Under the pieces are notes generated by a model. It was not told where the DNA came from. It did no database searches and saw only the letters and a program-made list of their open reading frames with translations. From NCBI GenBank assembly GCA_947493455.1, contig CANLRB010000023.1, forward strand, positions 1-64,000: DNA of 64,000 nucleotides. Reading direction: 5' to 3'. This document shows, piece by piece, positions 15,001-20,917 of this stretch (position 1 is its first letter; every line of letters begins with the position of its first letter). This DNA comes from an uncultured Pseudoalteromonas sp. Lineage in GTDB: Bacteria; Pseudomonadota; Gammaproteobacteria; Enterobacterales; Alteromonadaceae. A program made the position numbers and the translations under genes.

Positions 15001-16667
15001 GTTGCCGTAATAACAGTTTCAGTGGGACCATACGCATTATATAACTTACAGCGCTCAAATAAATTCAATTGTTGCCAGCGTCTAACAATTTGAGCGCTAA
15101 GGGCTTCACCACCTAATACTAAACTTTTTAAGCTTGTGCTCTGCCAATACGCGTTTAACTCAGCACTATCTGACAACATTTGTAACGTCAACGCAGGTGG
15201 TAAATCTGTGTGCTGAATTTGATTTGAAGTTAGGTATTCAAGCAGTTCATCAACCGACCAAAGTCCACTGTCTTTAATATGGATTTCACAACCATTTATT
15301 AATCCAAGCCAAAGCTGCTCAAGTGCAGTATCAACGTTCATTGATGCGAATGAGAATATGCGCTCAGAAGGCAAAAAGCTGACCAACTCATTCATCGCTA
15401 AGATATGAGAGTGAAGTGCTTTTTGTGAAATAGGAACGCCTTTGGGCTTTCCTGTTGAGCCCGAAGTGTGAATAATATATGCATCTTGCTCAGATGAGCA
15501 CACGTACTCAAACTCGTCACTGCTGGCGACATCGTCCAACTCCTCTAACAACACGAACTTCAAGTTTGGATGCTCTATGTGCGCCGTAGATGAATTTGAA
15601 ACAATCAATTCTATGTTTGTATCTTCGATAATATGTTGCAGTCGCTCCGCTGGATATCCTGGGTCCAACGGAACAAAGATAAGGCCCAATTTCCACAATG
15701 CAATTTGACACAATACTGTGTCCGTGCCACCCGGGAGATAAACACCAACCGCTTGGTTCGCTGTAATATGCGGTGCAATCAAACTCGCTAATTTGTCAGA
15801 TAGTGTATCGACTTGTTGATAAGTTAGCGTGCGCTCTTTGTCGACAAGCGAAGTTGAGTTTGGGGACTGATTAACTCGCTTTTTAAACAAACGGATCAAT
15901 GTTCCTACCTCTAACTCAGCGAGTTCAAGCTTGTTGTGAGGCGCGAGCGTATGATTTTGAATCGACGCCTCAGCGTGTTCTGTCAATTTTTGTAAACAGG
16001 TAATGAATGCATTCCCCATCGCGTTAATCGTAAGCGTATCAAAGCTCGCCGGGTTGTACTGCAACGCGATTGATAAGCCCTGCTCTGTGTGGTTAATACA
16101 GAGCTTTAACTCATGCTTCTGTTTTTGTTCAAAACAGTTACTGTCACAGTGTATCGATTGATACTCTAACGCAATTGGAAACAAGGTACCTGAAATGCTT
16201 TCATTCGTTATTTCCAATAGCTCGATAAGCTCTTCATCTGAGATATTTGAATAAGGTATTGTTTCACTGATGCTATCAGATAGCCGCTGCACAAATTGTT
16301 CACCGGTTAGTGACCTATTGATAATATGACGCAACAACAACCGATTCTCACTTTCCGGTAACTTCGCCGAAAAAATAATATCGTCGGAATCAGAATACTG
16401 GTCTATGACAAATGACCATGCTGCGCAAATAACCGAAGAAAGAGAAACCGAATCAGTTTTAGAGAACTCAAAAAGCTCTGACTCTTTAAACTCTCCAATC
16501 TCACAATGAACTATGTCTTGATTTCGAACGAAATCACTCGAAAAATCGGTTGCCACACTGTGCGCAAGTGTCACGTCGCTGAACATATTTCGCCAAAACG
16601 TGCGCTTTGCTTGATCTGTACCAGTTTTTTCTGAGACTACATTTGTTGTCATTTTTTTATTACTCAT
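1..16667 (-). CDS. Giant nonribosomal peptide synthetase, 5' part (half C-A-T, 4x C-A-T, C, start of A)
   Basis: The reading frame is open from the ATG at 16667 to the left edge (5,555 codons, no stop), so the C-terminus is missing. The order is: half C domain (residues about 20-235, C-terminal lobe only, no HHxxxDG), A1, T1 (Ser798), C2 (HHIATDGW, His989-His990), A2, T2 (Ser1852), C3 (HHIILDG), A3, T3 (Ser2908), C4 (HHIACDG), A4, T4 (Ser3971), C5 (HHIIADG), A5, T5 (Ser5021), C6 (HHIACDG, near residue 5210) and the first residues of A6. All five carrier motifs are [LI]GGHSL. No epimerisation, methylation or thioesterase domain is seen. Ten-residue pocket codes read by hand: A1 DTEDVGAITK (acidic lining, perhaps a basic residue), A2 DAIFTGIVYK (unassigned), A3 DVQFIAHVAK (Pro), A4 IRWVFSLSDK (beta-amino-acid type), A5 DVQFIAHVTK (Pro). 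It makes part of a cytoplasmic peptide assembly line and is divergent from P1. A second in-frame ATG lies at 16652; neither start has a strong ribosome-binding site. Confidence 0.96.
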   Translation of the reverse strand, partial: MSNKKMTTNVVSEKTGTDQAKRTFWRNMFSDVTLAHSVATDFSSDFVRNQDIVHCEIGEFKESELFEFSKTDSVSLSSVICAAWSFVIDQYSDSDDIIFSAKLPESENRLLLRHIINRSLTGEQFVQRLSDSISETIPYSNISDEELIELLEITNESISGTLFPIALEYQSIHCDSNCFEQKQKHELKLCINHTEQGLSIALQYNPASFDTLTINAMGNAFITCLQKLTEHAEASIQNHTLAPHNKLELAELEVGTLIRLFKKRVNQSPNSTSLVDKERTLTYQQVDTLSDKLASLIAPHITANQAVGVYLPGGTDTVLCQIALWKLGLIFVPLDPGYPAERLQHIIEDTNIELIVSNSSTAHIEHPNLKFVLLEELDDVASSDEFEYVCSSEQDAYIIHTSGSTGKPKGVPISQKALHSHILAMNELVSFLPSERIFSFASMNVDTALEQLWLGLINGCEIHIKDSGLWSVDELLEYLTSNQIQHTDLPPALTLQMLSDSAELNAYWQSTSLKSLVLGGEALSAQIVRRWQQLNLFERCKLYNAYGPTETVITATFHEVNETDLEFISIPIGKAVGQRVLKVVDECGVELPLGAPGELWIGGELRSSGYLNRLSETKQRFINENGVDWYRTGDLVRIGSDHNVFYMGRIDEQVKLRGFRIELQEIESQINQISAVNECTVVLNTLSNGDVGLVAYLVGEEKEVSFHQLSEYLLKSLPHYMIPAAYVWLDALPLLPNGKIDKKFLQNQIPQSAASVIDYVAPKNDIEAKLQEIWADAFELELTQVSVEQRFIELGGHSLLAMNMIGKIKSTVSQDITLPMFFSDGTIRAIGEKISRNSTSSELTVIAPRSNSDTTGLPLSLSQQQMWLASQLNEDQTAFTLPLNFELAGPISVSSLKYAIRLLIDNNQVLRSSFYNDEHNNTYIKINRTPSDILQTLDLTQLDEPSQSIQIKRLAEEQNASIKPTDTLMMRALLIKRSEHNHVLLMSFHHIATDGWSMGLICDFLTRAYKKELPIQLADSLQYVDFTYWQDQYWQGSDSEKVMRQFWQESLDDLPLVHGLALDYPRRKLPSFEAQTVSLKLEAELANKLNLFAQSHNLTPFVLYQSLFTLVLSQMSAQNDIVMGCPVANRNVAGVENMIGYFVNSIVLRNQVNWELSISDWLAEQQSQSLRAFMHQELPFEWVVEQINPERAANIHPLFQIMFNYLGKHVAKEDVQWQGVDAKPFLQNEGYAHFDLTLTAVENIDDSLTLGLEYSTDIFSSETASTILEQINLFAGELLNSNNVRLADITSVCDNERQSLINELGQGLESNDIAASLPQCITNLAINKANQFAVFDEKLNVLTYQELNQRADTLAAILQSNGVEPGNRVSFIMERSAMVVVTILAIHKAGAAYVALDPSYPDERIKNIVQQADVNMLVCDESYKDKSRLFTNHINISQLDFSNILQPVEVEIIGDMTAYILFTSGSTGEPKGVVVSHHNLSNIITAHANNMQIGSSFESARWGWRSSFVFDASIIGLCTLASGGELFVADQETSGDPALFREFMITHKITNTFATPTFVDQLIDDWPENAHAPDLTVGAEALPTNLWHRLIDFTNRFGTKALNIYGPTETTVYCTSANINGDVPVIGKALSNTQLYILDQNQNLVPKGAKGELYIGGHGITQGYLNKPELTNEQFIENPFGGGKLYRTGDLVRWDSNSQLAFFSRLDDQVKLRGYRIELGEVEQALTSIDWLEHAIVVVKDQVLVAYYIVDHTKVPTEQEPLSLIKMEVEQVLPNYMVPQLFIEIAEIPYTVSGKINKKKLPQPDLSKVSNNYVAPSTEVEQRVQSIWAQALERPVSQISVEENFFALGGHSLIATKVIAKLSQEFNIAIKVSALFTHATVRLLARYIDSVAPKTDSKQGITPALAGERIPLSSAQQRLWLVDQMQGDSAHYNVPAAYTFNGSLDLIRLEKTLIALVNRHHILRTVFLQDEQGVFQKVMPTDGFSLTVEHVLADEVKPTIEREVLVPFDLARDLPFKATLYCVADSHYVLLLNFHHIILDGASLALFVEEFEHVFNNFGEVDCLNSNHLQYADFARWQQANRGNDDYLAQKSYWLEQLDGLAPLHNLPLDYPRPAEQQHRGTSIITQLNHDLSRKFTELCDKHDASVFMGMHALFCAVLAKFSQDQDIVIGTPIVNREQAELENMLGFFANTLALRVDTDLSLGFSELLRRCRQTSLTAYDNQSVPFDDLVADLQVERAVNYSPLFQIMMLFQNKQNQALQLNGISAEEYDFDFEQNKFDLLLSVNETESGFVLEWEYDSQLFSEVTIQSLADTLNVLCAGVVENSNTSIYQVELVDALSSVESVNNKQTNNYSDTANSIAQLLTVQSQQNANGTALCLDKQKLTYGELNGIANQFARYLSSIGVKQYDTVAISGSRTFESYITIAAILKLGAAYLPLDYKLPKSRREFIIADSQVAFLVNTAPQEDIVATSITCVDFSRRSNIELSQYSNKEIELDVPIAGNDPAYVIYTSGTTGQPKGVIQTHQTICHLVAAQKTQQYLSKPLNMLQFTPLTFDVSVQEFATAWALGSSLRLITHEQKENLAQLPNLMKEFHIQRLFCPPAVLQLLVEQGESSNDLLHNLNEVIVAGEALFISREIAAFFSNSKRYLLNHYGPTETHVATHEYVTNFTENRYAYIGHAVGNNTLWLLDENFQPVPRGAIAQLYVSGPGVANGYLNQAELSKQKFISDVVQDEILYATGDRVRINGNGKLQYLGRADNQLKVRGFRIETSEVEIAIQALPDVLQAAVFGVDTPQGTQLAACIVLSDKNISSSTWLQQYKDALNTQLPSYMVPTCSAIVDTLPLTKNGKLDVRVAREYLDFESQLEDEFSAPKNQTEQLLTSIWAEILGKEAANISVTANFFKLGGHSLLATRLIIKIKEHFNKSLPLKAIFTYSTIRGLAHLIARQEDSSDSNELLATTQLETWHPLSFAQERLWFLQQVSPDATSYHMPAGYRIKGQVNLNALEYALMTLVKRHEVLRTQYQQLEDLACVENNAPTVQQRVRTDFKNPLALTQLNARSDAELVAYFDAFVQRPFDLTQGDVIRVELARLYDDEYILMVCIHHIACDGASFSIFEDELMALYREKIEGAKAAIPTLDLQYRDFSVWQRNDASEKQMHKAQDYWQSKLAGCPTIHSLPLDKPRKSNTDYRGGFLSSSLSKEISSQVNEIAHEHNASSFMALHTVFAGLLARWSTEKDIVVGTPVANRQFEQLQPLMGLFLNSLALRLSLEENPSFIDLLAQTKSCHLDAHEHAQLPFERLVELINPERSLLHTPIFQVMINYDSNQQVKLSLPNADVSPLELGDFQNKYDITLYISYTNEQFNLGWAYDENLFHKDTIAMVSAEFNHLLQCCLNQPKDALLAHQWSEQAQWPEPVKAQSQKSHTIIGLWQQQVLHCDSQIAVETEHQALSFLALDKQSNKLANYLRQSHGLTKGQTVAITLPRSIERITAILAVLKCGAVYVPISQELPDARCEYMVNDSQCALVLTSTVNETSVAKWQFEGSMVSTDNSEISDQISKQSDVLLFDADLTPDCPAHIIYTSGSTGNPKGVLGTHGATINRVCWMSEHYSFAQHEKCCHITSMAFIRAVWELFVPLLSGVTLHLVARETVKQVPELVNLLSDKGITRIVSAPSLLRVATEYMAQTQTNLTNMRFWFSSGEPLSSSLAKAVMPQLKDCQLVNLYGSTEVMSDIAHYALTSESDLSSLYVPVGQAISNTHIMLLDSALNPVPIGAKGEIVVFGDNLANGYFNRQQQTKLAFVDTPIGRGYRTGDLGRVDEFGRLHCLGRLDYQVKIRGYRVELGEVEAMLIKHPQIDNAVVKLSDNKQHIFAYLLTNEDVKGYAKLIDNVTQSLARHLPDYMVPGAMICMSEFSYRPNGKVDRNQLPELDITTQSQYVAPETETERKLQQIWQALLGVDIVSCDDNFFKIGGHSLLATRLTTAIIAAFSVELPVRAIFESNTIVQLAARIDKSERVIDDVQLLPAVKENGRAPLSYAQQRMWFINQLEEKSGNYCIPFVCHLSGEVEITHVRTAINSVIQRHETLRTLFIDEQGVPMQWVQEKAKDDIAFVDLSSFNNDEKSDKLEKLTSNAANSSFDLSHDDMLRVTLIKLSAKEYQLLLTVHHIIADGWSMGLLVEEFAYYYDAAALSYQNDLPALPVQYSDFAIWQRKWLDGHRLAEQISFWREALDGIPSVHNLPLDKPRPKELTYNGAWFESVISADKEKQLNQLAADNDATLFMVLQSAFALLMSRLSNETDVVMATPTANRRREELTKLIGFFVNTLVLRSEIKEDDTFIDLLNQNRDYQLAAQTYQDVPFEVLVEQLKPERSLAYSPLFQVMFVLHNNADTKLQCQSLDIEIERSQAALAKFEITLTAMETERGIALSWEYNTDLFDAQSIARFNDAYLVLIEEILAKPSQSMATLSLSHERIDTLSGPELDTLEDKSESLLALFDKQCAHTPNAIAVVQNDINYRYCDINQRANQFAQVLHSQGVRKGDYVAVMLPRCVDVIVSIVAIWKLDAVYTPLDITYPNERIASIVSDSGITAAIVDTQSNAMRLALDKCLVMEHFDPDTTELNIVTNGVASDGAYLIHTSGSTGKPKGVLVPHQTLLSLMVHQCQSGHPLSENHRTLQFSSLNFDVSVQEVTTAFATGSPLVMLDADTRMDMQKLVAHLNCHKVERIFLPYAVLQVLCYEVASSQSLIPSLKTVITAGEQLQITSEIVQFFTHHENCKLVNHYGPSETHVTTELVLTGAPSTWPALPSIGRVIAGSEAIVLDQYGRPVIPGVVGELYLSGECLAVGYVNDETQTSARFKELSLTKPGKSQRWYRTGDLVRENVAKQLEYMGRIDNQVKVRGFRVELGEIESVILSHNAISDAVATVYQGTNLVAYYVANKVDEAELASFVSAKLPDYMCPNYWVALDHIPLTGNGKVDRRALPKPSLSNDEYVAVATKTETKLETLWAELLKVDRIGRTGNFFNLGGHSLLAMRLVTQIQQLFSIEFAVKRVFESPVLKDMAQVIEHAAKSELSLINTQPDCEIGYPLSYSQKRLWFIDKLESGSVNYNVPASYKYHGEMNLDALEFALNEVVKRHQILRTSYHEHGDDVLQRVAKFQSFKLDVIDLSFMEPLKRDAEVARLLEENVCSVFDLANGPIFATQLIRVSNKEHILALTIHHIACDGWSFGIFEREIAEFYESYNSNNRHTFDELSIQYRDFAVWQGEAAQLEKLKKNEQYWSETLDKVPQLHSLPLDKARPKVQTFNGQRHIATINDAQLAKLNQFAKAQQCSLFMLLETAFTTLLARFSGQHDIVLGTPVAGREQPQVESLIGFFVNTLVLRSTLQMDASFKDNLQVSKGQILDAFEHQAMPFERLVEIVQPERSLSYSPLIQILFALQNNEFTNTTINGNNVETVAQERSTSKFDLKLSLVEDGDELVLAWEYNTDLFEKATIERYATCYAFLLEQVVQNPNLTLNEIDLVTASDKALLRAWNDTQHAFDLDGGFVSTIEQQCRRTPDAIAIS

Positions 16668-17489
16668 TGTCAACGATACCTATACTTCAATAACTGTCGA
16701 AAAGTATGACGCCCCCGCATTAACAGGGCATCTCCTTGGTTACTGTCCATTTTGCTCGAAATAAACAGCCTCTAAGGTCAAACATAAAAATTTCAATTAA
16801 ATTAAATTAGATAAATAAACACACCTAACTTAAATGAATATTTGTCATTTATTGTTTACACGTTTTTAAATAATTCTGTTTTAGACTTAAATCATTTCAA
16901 AGAAACATCGCAACTGTTCGAGAAACAGACATAAAACAGTAGAAATTAAATTGAAAAAATATTTATTAATCAGTAAAAAAACTCATTATTTTTTTAGCGT
17001 CAATCAAATTAAATCGTGATTGAGACAAAAAATTTAATATAGAGATGAAACGTGGATAGGAATTAATATTCACTTTTAGTGCATTTATTTTCATTTTGTA
17101 AAGAATAGAGCATTAACTCAAATCATTCATTTTATGCTTTCAAACGCTACCAATGTTTAATTTACAAACCAATTCCTGTTCCGTTTTTCCATCCCTGAGT
17201 ATGAATAAAAACCAAAAAACGATGTTTACAAAACAACTACACTTGTTAATTTTTATATTTACAAAGGTTCGTTGTCAAGTGGCGAAACACTGGGTTTCCT
17301 GTTCATAAAAAAGTCACAAAATCTCGATACCATGTCGATCAAAATAAACTAACCACTGATTGACAAAGTGTTTTTAATATTGCAAATTACCCGTGATTTT
17401 TCTTTTTGCCTGACTTTTGACTTGTTCGAAATGTTAACACGTAGTTAATTTCTTGCGAAAATAATAACAATTACAAGGAATGAAAAAAG
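16668..17489. promoter_or_regulatory. Divergent control region between the two NRPS transcription units
   Basis: This 822-base AT-rich stretch has no credible gene and must hold promoters for both the minus-strand giant NRPS and the plus-strand NRPS-export operon. On the plus strand a TTGACT at 17417-17422 with a TAGTTA at 17442-17447 (19-base spacing) is a weak promoter candidate. A perfect TTGACA at 17360-17365 lacks a good -10 partner. An AAGGA at 17475-17479 serves the P1 start at 17490. No clear operator palindrome was recognised. The promoter assignments are guesses; only the gene-free divergent layout is certain. Confidence 0.55.
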
Positions 17490-20400
17490 ATGGATATTAA
17501 CAAAATCATTCTCGATGCTCATGATGCCGGAATAATACTCTTTGTTGAGAATAATAGACTTGGTTATAAGTCTAAAAATAAGGTACTGAATAAAGATGTT
17601 GCAAAGCGAATCTCTGAACACAAAAACGCAATAATCGATTTTCTCAAGAAAGAGCAAGAAATTGATCAAGACCCACTATCCGAAAAATTAACATCTCTCA
17701 GTCAACAGCGAATTTGGTTAATTGAAAAACTCAGTGATCATACTTCTGAATTCAATATTCCAGTAAACATAGAATTAGATTCAAATTGGCACGTCGACAA
17801 AATTAAACAAGCACTAAGTGATGTTGTACAACAACACCATATACTGCGTAGCGTTTATTTAGAGAGAAATGAAAAATTGTGGCAAAAAGCAATACCCGAC
17901 TTCATTTTAAACTTTAAAGTCATCAACTTAGAACACGAAGAATGTAATCAATCGGTGGCTGATGTTGACAAATTACTAGCTGAGTTAGGTCAAAGTGAAT
18001 TTGACCTAACAACAGAGCCACCAATTAAAGTTAGCATAATTTTACTACCAAACAATCGTAAGTTAGTTAATATAACCTTTCACCATATCGCAATGGATGA
18101 CACCTCCTGTCAGTTGTTCTTAAACCAAGCGTTTGACAATACATTTAAGCCAAAACAGGAACAATCAATTTCTCAGTATTCAGAGTACGCGAAATGGCAA
18201 GATTCACACTTACACTCAGATAACTTCAAAATCAAAGCGCAGGAATATGCGGACGAGCTAAATGGCATTCAACCGTTGCACCCTATCCCGTTGCTTAATT
18301 CACACTCTAACAAAACAACAAATACTGCAAGTAAAGTGATTTGCGAGTTGCCTACAGACGTTGTGAAAAAAGCGTTAGATTTGCAAAGATCGTTTGGTCT
18401 TACCCCATTTTCGTTTTATCAATCTTGTCTTGCAAAATTTATAAGTCACTGGACAAATACAAATGACAGCGTGATGGGTACACCTGTGATTCATAGACCA
18501 ACAGCCAAGCTCTCCAACACGATTGGATGTTTTTTAAACTTGCAAGTAATCCGTCATCAGTTTTGCGACGGTGAATCTTTGACCGATATGCTAATGCATG
18601 CGAGCGAAACCCATAAGCGCTTGCTCGGATATCAAGAAGTCCCGTTTGAACATCTGTTAAAAGCGCTTAATCCGCACAGAACACCGTACTTTTCACCAAT
18701 TTTTCAAATACTAATCTCAATGCACTATCAACAAGAAAATAGTGATAAGAGTGAAAATAATTTGACATGGAGCCACTACGGAACTGAGTCTAGTTCAACA
18801 AAGTATGATCTGACAATCAGAGTCGCTGTCAAAGGTAATAAAGTAAAACTAATTTGGCAGTATAAAAAAGACCTATTCAGTGACACGCTTATTAACCAAA
18901 TGGCGCACTCATTTGAGGACTTTTTAACTGCCGCAGTGAATCAACCAACGATTGCTATAAATCAATTACAAATCGTGCGTTCAGAAAATATAGCTGCGCT
19001 TTATAATACAGATGAGTCGAAGGAAGAATATCGCTCCATCATAAATGTAATCGAAAAAACGGCTAAACAGCATGCAAACAAACCAGCGATTGAATATGGG
19101 TTGACGTCGATAAGCTATCAGCAAATGTATCATGCGATACAAGAAGCAAAATCCATATTACGTGATAACGGCGTTGTTAAAGGCGACCATATCGCAATAA
19201 AAATGCAACGTTCGCCGCAAATGTTGATTACGATGTTAGCGACAATGGCGGTCGGAGCAAGCTATGTCCCACTCGACCCCGATTATCCACAAGAACGGTT
19301 AAAATACATAATTGATTATTCGAATTGCAAAATTTGTGTGCAAGATTGTGCTTCCACAGGGGACTTAGATGCTGCACATCATATAGTAATTACAAATGAT
19401 ATATTTAGCCAACCCCCTCAAAATGGATACGCCCAGTCGTTAAGTGAAACGTTCGAAAAAGACGACACTGCATATGTCATATTTACGTCAGGATCAACGG
19501 GTGTGCCTAAAGGAGTGGAAGTATCACATGCCAATTTAGTTAACTTTATTTGTTCAATGACCGAGAAACCAGGAATTACAGAGAATGACAAGTTACTGGC
19601 GGTCACACCGATCTCATTTGATATCTCGATACTTGAGCTGTTCGCTCCATTAACTGTTGGCGCTTGTGTCGTTATCGCAGAACAAAACAAACGCGATGGT
19701 TTTAGCCTGAAAACACGGTTAGAGCAATATGACATAACGGTAATGCAGGCGACGCCAGCGGGCTGGCTATCTATAATTGATGCTGGTTGGATTGGATGCA
19801 ATGCGCTTAAAGCACTCAGCGGTGGCGAAGCCTTACCAAGTGAATTAGCAAGTCAAATACTAGAACATGCTGGCTCTCTTTGGAATATGTATGGCCCTAC
19901 AGAGACAACAGTTTGGTCAAGCTGTATTGAGGTAACCAATCCACGCAGTGAAAACATCTCCCTTGGCCAACCTATTTTCGGAACCAGCATTCATATACTG
20001 GACGAGAACAACTTTCCATGCTCATTCGAACAACAAGGAGAGATCGTAATCGCGGGAAATGGCGTTGCCAAAGGCTACTTAAATAACCCCAAATTAACGA
20101 ATGAACGCTTTTTCAAGCTACAAACCAAACAGGGTGAAGTTGACGCCTATCGCACCGGTGACCTCGGTTATATTTCGCCGAACGGAAAATTGGTTTGCAA
20201 CGGACGAAATGACCACCAAGTTAAATTACGTGGGTTTCGTATTGAGCTACCGGAAATTGAAGCCCAATTACAGCGTATTTCTAATATTAACCAAGCGTGT
20301 ACAGTAATCAAAGAGTTAGCGAATAAAAGCAAACGACTGGTCGCATATATAGTGCCCGCTTCAAATATTGAACACGCAAATTCAACCGATATCAAAGCTG

Positions 20401-20879
20401 CGGCGAAAGCAACATTACCGACTTATATGGTACCCGACGATATTGAGTTTTTGAGTCATTTGCCACTTACACCAAGTGGTAAGGTCGACCGCAACGCGTT
20501 GACTGCATTACCGTTGAGCAACATAGAATCACTATTCGTTGCACCCACAAACGAGTTGGAAGAGCTACTTATTTCAATATGGTGCGACAGCTTGGGCCAA
20601 GAAAAACTCTCCATTACTGATAATTTCTTTGCCTGCGGTGGTGATTCGATTATTGCGGTAAAGGTCGTCTCTGCGGTCAATAAGCATGGTTATATCATGT
20701 CAAATTCGATGATTTTCGCTCATCAAACTGTTCAAGAGCTTGCTCATCATCTAACTAAAGGTGATCAGCAGGCTGAGAATCAAATCGATTCAGCTGAATA
20801 CGAAGTAAATGGAATAGAAATACTCGGCGCTGATATCGCAGAAGACGACTTAAACGCGTTGCTCTGCGAGTTTGAGTAA
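17490..20879 (+). CDS. NRPS subunit P1: TubC-type docking domain-C-A(Gly)-T
   Basis: This 1,129-residue one-module synthetase starts with a TubC-like N-terminal docking domain (residues about 1-55, beginning MDINKIILDAHDAGI). Then come a condensation domain (His198-His199, motif HHIAMDD, with Asp204 where Gly is usual), an adenylation domain (FTSGSTGVPKG near residue 664) and a carrier domain (Ser1053). The A-domain code is DILQLGMVWK, which fits the known glycine code DILQLGLIWK. The carrier motif is CGGDSI, the GGDS type usually found before epimerisation domains, yet no such domain follows. The protein ends in a short acidic tail with EDDLNALLCEF, a likely docking peptide shared with P2 and P3. 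The docking domain implies that P1 receives a chain from another subunit and is not the initiator. It is first in the operon, 38 bases ahead of P2. AAGGA ten bases upstream supports the start. Confidence 0.95.
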   Translation: MDINKIILDAHDAGIILFVENNRLGYKSKNKVLNKDVAKRISEHKNAIIDFLKKEQEIDQDPLSEKLTSLSQQRIWLIEKLSDHTSEFNIPVNIELDSNWHVDKIKQALSDVVQQHHILRSVYLERNEKLWQKAIPDFILNFKVINLEHEECNQSVADVDKLLAELGQSEFDLTTEPPIKVSIILLPNNRKLVNITFHHIAMDDTSCQLFLNQAFDNTFKPKQEQSISQYSEYAKWQDSHLHSDNFKIKAQEYADELNGIQPLHPIPLLNSHSNKTTNTASKVICELPTDVVKKALDLQRSFGLTPFSFYQSCLAKFISHWTNTNDSVMGTPVIHRPTAKLSNTIGCFLNLQVIRHQFCDGESLTDMLMHASETHKRLLGYQEVPFEHLLKALNPHRTPYFSPIFQILISMHYQQENSDKSENNLTWSHYGTESSSTKYDLTIRVAVKGNKVKLIWQYKKDLFSDTLINQMAHSFEDFLTAAVNQPTIAINQLQIVRSENIAALYNTDESKEEYRSIINVIEKTAKQHANKPAIEYGLTSISYQQMYHAIQEAKSILRDNGVVKGDHIAIKMQRSPQMLITMLATMAVGASYVPLDPDYPQERLKYIIDYSNCKICVQDCASTGDLDAAHHIVITNDIFSQPPQNGYAQSLSETFEKDDTAYVIFTSGSTGVPKGVEVSHANLVNFICSMTEKPGITENDKLLAVTPISFDISILELFAPLTVGACVVIAEQNKRDGFSLKTRLEQYDITVMQATPAGWLSIIDAGWIGCNALKALSGGEALPSELASQILEHAGSLWNMYGPTETTVWSSCIEVTNPRSENISLGQPIFGTSIHILDENNFPCSFEQQGEIVIAGNGVAKGYLNNPKLTNERFFKLQTKQGEVDAYRTGDLGYISPNGKLVCNGRNDHQVKLRGFRIELPEIEAQLQRISNINQACTVIKELANKSKRLVAYIVPASNIEHANSTDIKAAAKATLPTYMVPDDIEFLSHLPLTPSGKVDRNALTALPLSNIESLFVAPTNELEELLISIWCDSLGQEKLSITDNFFACGGDSIIAVKVVSAVNKHGYIMSNSMIFAHQTVQELAHHLTKGDQQAENQIDSAEYEVNGIEILGADIAEDDLNALLCEFE

Positions 20880-20917
20880 TTACACATTTGAATAATAAAA
20901 ATATAGGGTTGCATTAA

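Noticed and set aside
514-15711. Many small open frames on both strands inside the giant NRPS region
   Set aside because: They overlap an uninterrupted minus-strand frame with complete NRPS motifs; they are shadows in other frames.
19418-19801. Antisense 127-codon frame in the P1 A domain
   Set aside because: Antisense to a conserved A-domain core, with no start signal and no recognisable product.
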